Below, one piece after another: positions 59,463-64,000 of a stretch of 64,000 nt of DNA (the stretch's first letter is position 1; the number at the start of each line of letters is the position of its first letter). The stretch spans positions 124,001 through 188,000 of the forward strand of contig NZ_SOAN01000007.1 in the NCBI RefSeq assembly GCF_004364585.1, written 5' to 3'. Below the pieces are notes generated by a model that made no database searches, was not told the origin of the DNA, and saw only the letters and a list, made by a program, of their open reading frames with translations. Position numbers and translations under genes: made by a program. The DNA is from Nesterenkonia aurantiaca (lineage in GTDB: Bacteria; Actinomycetota; Actinomycetes; Actinomycetales; Micrococcaceae).

Positions 59463-61031
59463 ATGAGCCAGGCAGCTCTCGGGAAGAATCCCTCTGGCGC
59501 GCCGCCGGGTGCGGGCAAGGGTCTCTCCGCCGGCACGCTCGGCGTCTGGGGATCGGTGGTCATCGGACTCGCCTCCACCGCCCCGGTCTATTCGCTCGCA
59601 GCCTCCCTGGGATTCGTGGTCCTCGCGGTCGGGGCTCAGGCGCCCATCGCGTTCATCCTGGCGTTCATCCCGATGCTGTTCATCGCCTTCGCCTACCGAG
59701 AGCTCAACCGAGAGATTCCCGACTGCGGAACCTCCTTCACCTGGGCCACGAAGGCCTTCGGCCCGTGGGTGGGTTGGATGGCCGGCTGGGGGGTGGCGGT
59801 CGCTGGCATCATCGTGCTGGCCAACCTGGCGCAGATCGCCGGGATCTACCTCTGGCTCCTGATCGGCGACGGTTCCCTCGCCGAGAACTCCCTGGTGGTC
59901 ACCGCCACCGGGGTGTTCTTCATCGCCGCCATGACCTACATCAGCTACCGCGGGGTCGAGATCGGCGCCAAGCTGCAGAACGTCCTCCTGGGGATCCAGT
60001 ACCTCGCACTGGGCCTCTTCGTGGTGTTCGCACTGATCGGGATCGCCGACGGGACCGCCGAGAACGCCACCTCACCGTCCCTGGACTGGTTCAACCCCTT
60101 CGCCTTCGAGAGCGTCGCCGGATTCACCGAGGCGGTGCTGCTGGCCCTGTTCATCTACTGGGGCTGGGACGCCTGCCTGGCGCTGAACGAGGAGACCCGC
60201 GATGCCCGTCGGATCCCGGGACTGGCCGCCCTGATCTCCACGGTGCTGCTGCTGATCACCTATGTGGGAGTGACCGTGGCCGCCATGATGTACGCCGGAG
60301 TGGGCGAAGCGGGGGTCGGCCTGGGAAACGAGGGAAACGCGGAGGACGTGTTCTTCGCTCTGAAGGATGTCGTCCTCGGCCCTGCCGCATGGCTGCTCGT
60401 GGTGGCGGTGCTCGTCTCCGCGGTCTCCTCCACCCAGACCACCATCCTGCCCACCGCCCGGGGCACCCTCTCCATGGCGGTGTACCGGGCGCTGCCGAAC
60501 CGGTTCAGCACGGTGCACCCGCGTTTCAAGACCCCGTCCTTCTCCACGCTGGTCATGGGGGTGTCCGGGATCGGGTTCTATGTGGTGATGACCCTGGTCA
60601 GCGAGAACATCCTGGCCGACTCCATCCTGTCCCTGGGATTGGCGATCGCCTTCTACTACGCCATCACCGGGTACGCCTGCGTCTGGTACTTCCGCCGGGA
60701 GCTGTTCACCTCGGGCCACAACTTCGTCTTCCGCTTCCTGCTCCCGCTGCTGGGCGCATTGATCCTGAGCGCGGCGTTCATCAGGTCAGCGATCGACATG
60801 GCCGACGTCGACTACGGATACAGCGTGCTCCTCGGCGTGGGCGGCACCTTCGTCGTCGGCATCGGCTCGCTGGCCCTTGGCCTGGTGCTGATGCTGCTCT
60901 GGCGGACCCGTTCCGGGTCGCTGCCGTTCTTCCGCGGGGAGAGCCTGAACGCCGAGACCGCCGTGCTCGTGCCCGACTCCCCCGATGCGACCGATGCACG
61001 CCCACGTTCGATCGATGGAGGCTTGACCTGA
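59463..61031 (+). CDS. APC-superfamily amino acid permease
   Basis: A 522-residue transporter with about 12-14 helices. TLGVWGSVVIGLASTAPVYSLAASLGFVVLAVG at helix 1 and IPDCGTSFTWATKAFGPWVGWMAGWG at helices 2-3 are APC signatures, as is YWGWDACLALNEETRDARRIPGLAAL in the middle. CGGAGGAACACC precedes the ATG at 59463. The next gene starts inside its stop (TGATG), so it is co-translated with the saccharopine-dehydrogenase-like protein; an amino acid or amine substrate is inferred. It is probably repressed by the divergent TetR. Confidence 0.9.
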   Translation: MSQAALGKNPSGAPPGAGKGLSAGTLGVWGSVVIGLASTAPVYSLAASLGFVVLAVGAQAPIAFILAFIPMLFIAFAYRELNREIPDCGTSFTWATKAFGPWVGWMAGWGVAVAGIIVLANLAQIAGIYLWLLIGDGSLAENSLVVTATGVFFIAAMTYISYRGVEIGAKLQNVLLGIQYLALGLFVVFALIGIADGTAENATSPSLDWFNPFAFESVAGFTEAVLLALFIYWGWDACLALNEETRDARRIPGLAALISTVLLLITYVGVTVAAMMYAGVGEAGVGLGNEGNAEDVFFALKDVVLGPAAWLLVVAVLVSAVSSTQTTILPTARGTLSMAVYRALPNRFSTVHPRFKTPSFSTLVMGVSGIGFYVVMTLVSENILADSILSLGLAIAFYYAITGYACVWYFRRELFTSGHNFVFRFLLPLLGALILSAAFIRSAIDMADVDYGYSVLLGVGGTFVVGIGSLALGLVLMLLWRTRSGSLPFFRGESLNAETAVLVPDSPDATDARPRSIDGGLT

Positions 61032-62263
61032 TGCGCATTCTCATCATCGGAGCCGGCGGCGTGGGATCCGCCGCCGTCCGGATCGCCGTTCGCCGCAGAT
61101 TCTTCGACCGGCTGGTGATCGCCGACTACGATCCCTCACGGCCGCAGGCCCTGGTGGACTCCCTCGAGGACGATCGGCTGGTGGCCGAGCAGGTGGATGC
61201 CTCCTCGGCAGAAGCGGTGGCCGAGGTCATGCGGAAGCACCAGATCACCCATGTGCTCAACGCGGTGGATCCGCGGTTCGTGATGCCGATCTTCAACGGC
61301 TGCTTCGCCGCGGGGGCGACCTACCTCGATATGGCGATGAGCCTCTCGATCCGGCACCCGGAGCAGCCATACTCCAAGACCGGGGTGATGCTGGGCGACG
61401 AACAGTTCGCCCTGGCCCCGCAGTGGGAGCAGGCCGGTCGGCTGGCCCTGGTGGGCATGGGCGTCGAGCCTGGACTCTCCGACGTCTTCGCCCGCTACGC
61501 CGAGGATGAGCTGTTCTCCTCGATCGAGGAGCTCGGCGTGCGCGACGGGGCGAATCTGGTCGTGGCGGGGGCCGACGGCGAGCCGGCCTTCGCGCCGTCC
61601 TTCTCGATCTGGACCACGATCGAGGAATGCCTGAACCCACCGGTGATCTTTGAGCGCGAGACCGGCTGGTACACCACCGAGCCCTTCAGCGAGACCGAGG
61701 TCTTCCACTTCCCCGAGGGGATCGGAGAGGTGGAGTGCGTCAACGTGGAGCACGAGGAGGTGATCCTGATGCCCCGTTGGACCAAGGCCCGGAAGGTGAC
61801 CTTCAAGTATGGGCTCGGCGACGAGTTCATCGACGTGCTCAAGACCCTGCACAAGCTCGGTCTCGACTCCACCGAGCCGCTGATGGTGAAGGGGGTGCCG
61901 GTGGCCCCACGCGACGTCGTCGCCGCGGCGCTGCCCGATCCCGCCACCCTGGGCGATCGCATGACGGGAAAGACCTGCGCAGGTCTGTATGTGACCGGAC
62001 TCGGCAGGGACGGTGAACCCCGGGCGGTGTACCTCTACCATGTGGTGGACAACCAGTGGTCGATGGCCGAGTACGGCTCGCAGGCCGTGGTGTGGCAGAC
62101 GGCGGTGAACCCGGTGATCGCGTTGGAGCTGCTGTCGAAGGGGACCTGGCAGGGCAGCGGCGTCCTGGGCCCGGAGGCCTTCGACTCCCGGCCGTTCCTG
62201 GAGCTGCTGGCGGCCGAGGCGCCGCTCGGCTACGGATCGCCCTGGGGCCTCGAGGAGCGCTAG
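61031..62263 (+). CDS. Saccharopine dehydrogenase-like (carboxynorspermidine dehydrogenase-type) oxidoreductase
   Basis: A 410-residue NAD(P)-binding protein. MRILIIGAGGVGSAAVRIAVRR is the Rossmann motif at the very N-terminus and THVLNAVDPRFVMPIFNGCFAAGATYLDMA continues the family pattern; the second half (YGLGDEFIDVLKTLHKLGLDS, TCAGLYVTGLGRDGEPRAVYLYHVVDN) matches saccharopine dehydrogenase/homospermidine-synthase-like members. The substrate is probably an amino acid derivative imported by the coupled permease. The start ATG overlaps the permease stop by 1 nt. Confidence 0.88.
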   Translation: MRILIIGAGGVGSAAVRIAVRRRFFDRLVIADYDPSRPQALVDSLEDDRLVAEQVDASSAEAVAEVMRKHQITHVLNAVDPRFVMPIFNGCFAAGATYLDMAMSLSIRHPEQPYSKTGVMLGDEQFALAPQWEQAGRLALVGMGVEPGLSDVFARYAEDELFSSIEELGVRDGANLVVAGADGEPAFAPSFSIWTTIEECLNPPVIFERETGWYTTEPFSETEVFHFPEGIGEVECVNVEHEEVILMPRWTKARKVTFKYGLGDEFIDVLKTLHKLGLDSTEPLMVKGVPVAPRDVVAAALPDPATLGDRMTGKTCAGLYVTGLGRDGEPRAVYLYHVVDNQWSMAEYGSQAVVWQTAVNPVIALELLSKGTWQGSGVLGPEAFDSRPFLELLAAEAPLGYGSPWGLEER

Positions 62264-62303
62264 AGACTTCCGGCCCAGCGCCGCGCCGCGCGGTCCGGAA
62301 CCC

Positions 62304-62861
62304 CTAGTTCGTGAAGTACTTCCACTTCGTCATCTCATCGCTGAGGTCATGCAGCTCACCATTGGTGGAGAAGGTCCCGTTGCCCCGGTGGTGGAACTCC
62401 GGGGTGGGCGCCGCATCGGGCCGGATCCAGGCGGCCGTGGTGCGCAGCAGCCACAGCGAGTAGTCCTCCACCAGGGAGTCGTCCTCGACCTTGCACTCGA
62501 TATTGGCCACACACTCCCCGATCAGCGGCGCAGCCACGCTGACTCCTGGCACCCGGGTCAGCCCGAAGTGGTCCCACTTGTCCAGGTCCTCTCCGGAACA
62601 GTTCCCCACCTGCACCGTGGTGCGCATCAGATCGGCACCGGGAATGCCGATCACGCACTGCCGGGTGGCCTGCAGCGTCGCGAAGCTGGCATCCCAGGTG
62701 CCCACGATCACCGCCAGGATCCCGTCGTGGCGGACCGGCATGTTGAACGCGTTGGTCATGATGTTGTCGCGGACGCCGTCGGAGGTCGAGATCAACACCG
62801 TGGGGCCCGGCTCGATCAGTCGGTAGGTGTCTCGGACCGGATAGGGCACGAATCCGTTCAT
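62304..62861 (-). CDS. Flavin reductase-like (FMN-binding split barrel) protein
   Basis: A 185-residue protein. The VLISTSDGVRDNIMTNAFNMPVRHDGILAVIVG segment and the RQCVIGIPGADLMRTTVQVGNCSG region match the flavin reductase domain family, and it ends HDLSDEMTKWKYFTN. Members bind FMN and often supply reduced flavin or reduce small molecules. The ATG at 62861 begins at the natural N-terminus (MNGFVPYPVRDTY). It converges with the oxidoreductase gene. The role here is unknown. Confidence 0.82.
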   Translation of the reverse strand: MNGFVPYPVRDTYRLIEPGPTVLISTSDGVRDNIMTNAFNMPVRHDGILAVIVGTWDASFATLQATRQCVIGIPGADLMRTTVQVGNCSGEDLDKWDHFGLTRVPGVSVAAPLIGECVANIECKVEDDSLVEDYSLWLLRTTAAWIRPDAAPTPEFHHRGNGTFSTNGELHDLSDEMTKWKYFTN

Positions 62862-62979
62862 GGTGCGTCCTCCGTCTTGAGCTGGGGCTGAGGTGCGGGT
62901 CGACCCGGCCTCGTGTCACCCAGCGTAGCGCCAGCGCTGCGGATCCCGGCAGGGTCTCTGTTCGCCTAGGCTGGGTTGA

Positions 62980-64000
62980 ATGAGCGCTGTTTCGAGTCGA
63001 ATCACCTGCCCCACGCTGGCCACCAAGGTCACCACCGCCGCTGAGGCCGCCCGCTGGATCCACGACGGCGACCGGGTCGGGATGAGCGGCTTCACCGGTG
63101 CCGGGTACCCGAAAGCGGTCCCTGCGGCCCTGGCCGAGCGGGCCAAGGACGCCCACGCTCGCGGCGAGGACTTCGGCATCGACCTCTGGACCGGGGCGTC
63201 GACCGCGCCCGAGCTCGACGGCGTGCTCGCCGAGGCCCGCGCGGTGCGCAGACGGCTGCCCTTCCAGTCGGACCCGACCATGCGTGAGGCGATCAACACC
63301 GGCGAGACCGATTACATCGACACCCACCTGAGCCACTCCGCCCAGCAGGCCTGGTTCGGCTTCTACGGCAAGCTCAACGTCGCGGTCATCGAGGTCGCCG
63401 CGATCCTCCCCAACGGACTGCTGATCCCGGGCAGCTCGGTGGGCAACAACAAGACCTGGCTGCAGCTGGCGGACAAGGTCATCCTGGAGGTCAACGACTG
63501 GCACCCGCGGGCCTACGAGGGCTTCCACGACATCTACTACGGCACCAAGCTGCCCCCGGAGCGCCGACCGCTGCAGCTCACCGACCCGCTCCAACGCATC
63601 GGGGATCCCTACCTGCGCGTGGACCCGGAGAAGGTGGTCGCGGTGGTCGAGACCGACGCGCCGGATCGGAACCTGCCCTTCAAGCCCGCCGACGAGCAGT
63701 CCAAGGCCATGGCCTCCCACGTGGTGGACTTCCTGCGCTACGAGATCGAGCAGGGCCGGCTGCCCAAGAACCTGCTGCCGCTGCAGTCCGGCATCGGCAA
63801 TGTCGCCAACGCGGTGATGGCCGAGCTGGCGCACAGCGAGTTCGAGGACCTGCTGGCCTATACCGAGGTCATCCAGGACGGCATGCTCGACCTGATCGAC
63901 ACCGGCAAGCTGACCGCGGTCTCCGCGACCTCCTTCTCGCTCTCCGCCGAACGCGCCGAACAGTTCAACGCCCGCGCCGGAGAGTACAAGGGCCGGATCC
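62980..64000 (+). CDS. Acetyl-CoA hydrolase/transferase (succinate-CoA transferase type), 5' part
   Basis: A CoA transferase whose first 340 residues are in the window; it runs off the end. Signatures are RVGMSGFTGAGYPKAVPAALAERAKDA, DLWTGASTAPELDG, and QSGIGNVANAVMAEL. Such enzymes move CoA between acetate and succinate or hydrolyse acetyl-CoA. The ATG at 62980 has no strong ribosome-binding site. The catalytic Glu lies beyond the visible part or near its end, so activity cannot be judged. Confidence 0.9.
   Translation, partial: MSAVSSRITCPTLATKVTTAAEAARWIHDGDRVGMSGFTGAGYPKAVPAALAERAKDAHARGEDFGIDLWTGASTAPELDGVLAEARAVRRRLPFQSDPTMREAINTGETDYIDTHLSHSAQQAWFGFYGKLNVAVIEVAAILPNGLLIPGSSVGNNKTWLQLADKVILEVNDWHPRAYEGFHDIYYGTKLPPERRPLQLTDPLQRIGDPYLRVDPEKVVAVVETDAPDRNLPFKPADEQSKAMASHVVDFLRYEIEQGRLPKNLLPLQSGIGNVANAVMAELAHSEFEDLLAYTEVIQDGMLDLIDTGKLTAVSATSFSLSAERAEQFNARAGEYKGRI

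Noticed and set aside
62264-62303. TTCCGG/CCGGAA inverted repeat between the saccharopine-dehydrogenase-like and flavin reductase genes
   Set aside because: Only 6 bp of outer stem around a long loop and no T-tract; too weak to call.

Overview
The window is about 64 kb of high-GC DNA with short intergenic gaps, frequent ATGA/GTGA stop-start overlaps and GTG/TTG starts. Gene content is actinobacterial: class Ib ribonucleotide reductase nrdHIEF, MptB-like C-type mannosyltransferases, oligoribonuclease, BON/Usp stress proteins, and a homoprotocatechuate dioxygenase resembling the Brevibacterium enzyme. A Micrococcaceae-type organism (for example Arthrobacter or Nesterenkonia relatives) is my inference; there is no rRNA here to settle it. 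No phage, insertion sequence or CRISPR array was seen.

Layout. 1-3.5 kb: nrdHIEF on the minus strand with NrdR-like and DnaA-like sites upstream. 4-12 kb: a small alarmone synthetase, a secreted protein, thiD, a gamma-glutamyltransferase lipoprotein, a DUF418 membrane protein, chrA and an SGNH hydrolase. 12-16.7 kb: a paired ABC exporter and an AEC carrier. 16.7-21.6 kb: three chained polyprenyl-phosphate-dependent glycosyltransferases. 21.7-25.5 kb: orn, tRNA-His with terminator, two small unknown genes, a 70-nt near-perfect hairpin and a long-chain acyl-CoA synthetase. 25.6-32.1 kb: a stress island of two double Usp proteins, two BON proteins, an alcohol dehydrogenase with an apparent N-terminal frameshift, a flavin split-barrel protein, a small membrane protein and a DUF2200 protein. 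The same 14-bp box, resembling a DosR site, lies about 77 nt upstream of both BON genes.

32.1-49.9 kb is one catabolic region. A copper amine oxidase and an aldehyde dehydrogenase would turn tyramine or a related amine into 4-hydroxyphenylacetate. A class A flavin hydroxylase would give homoprotocatechuate. HpaD, HpaE, a fused FAH-RraA protein, HpaH and HpaI would take that to pyruvate and succinic semialdehyde, which the last enzyme oxidises to succinate. GntR, AraC and TetR regulators and an APC permease accompany it. All three control regions carry CRP/GlxR-like sites, and two share a TTGAGC-N4-GCTCAA palindrome.

49.9-53.9 kb holds an ArsR regulator with a His-rich mini-protein, a conserved small protein, a photolyase and a DEAD-box helicase with no standard start codon where the protein should begin. 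54.0-57.9 kb is the most unusual unit: a four-gene overlapping operon of GAF-PP2C phosphatase, a cellulose-synthase-like glycosyltransferase with a roughly 150-residue insert, a STAS antagonist and an RsbW-type kinase, that is, a partner-switching module wrapped around a polysaccharide synthase. The end of the window has an MBL hydrolase with a 32-bp tandem repeat at its 3' end, a TetR/permease/saccharopine-dehydrogenase-like set with a perfect palindrome, a flavin reductase-like protein and the start of an acetyl-CoA hydrolase/transferase gene.
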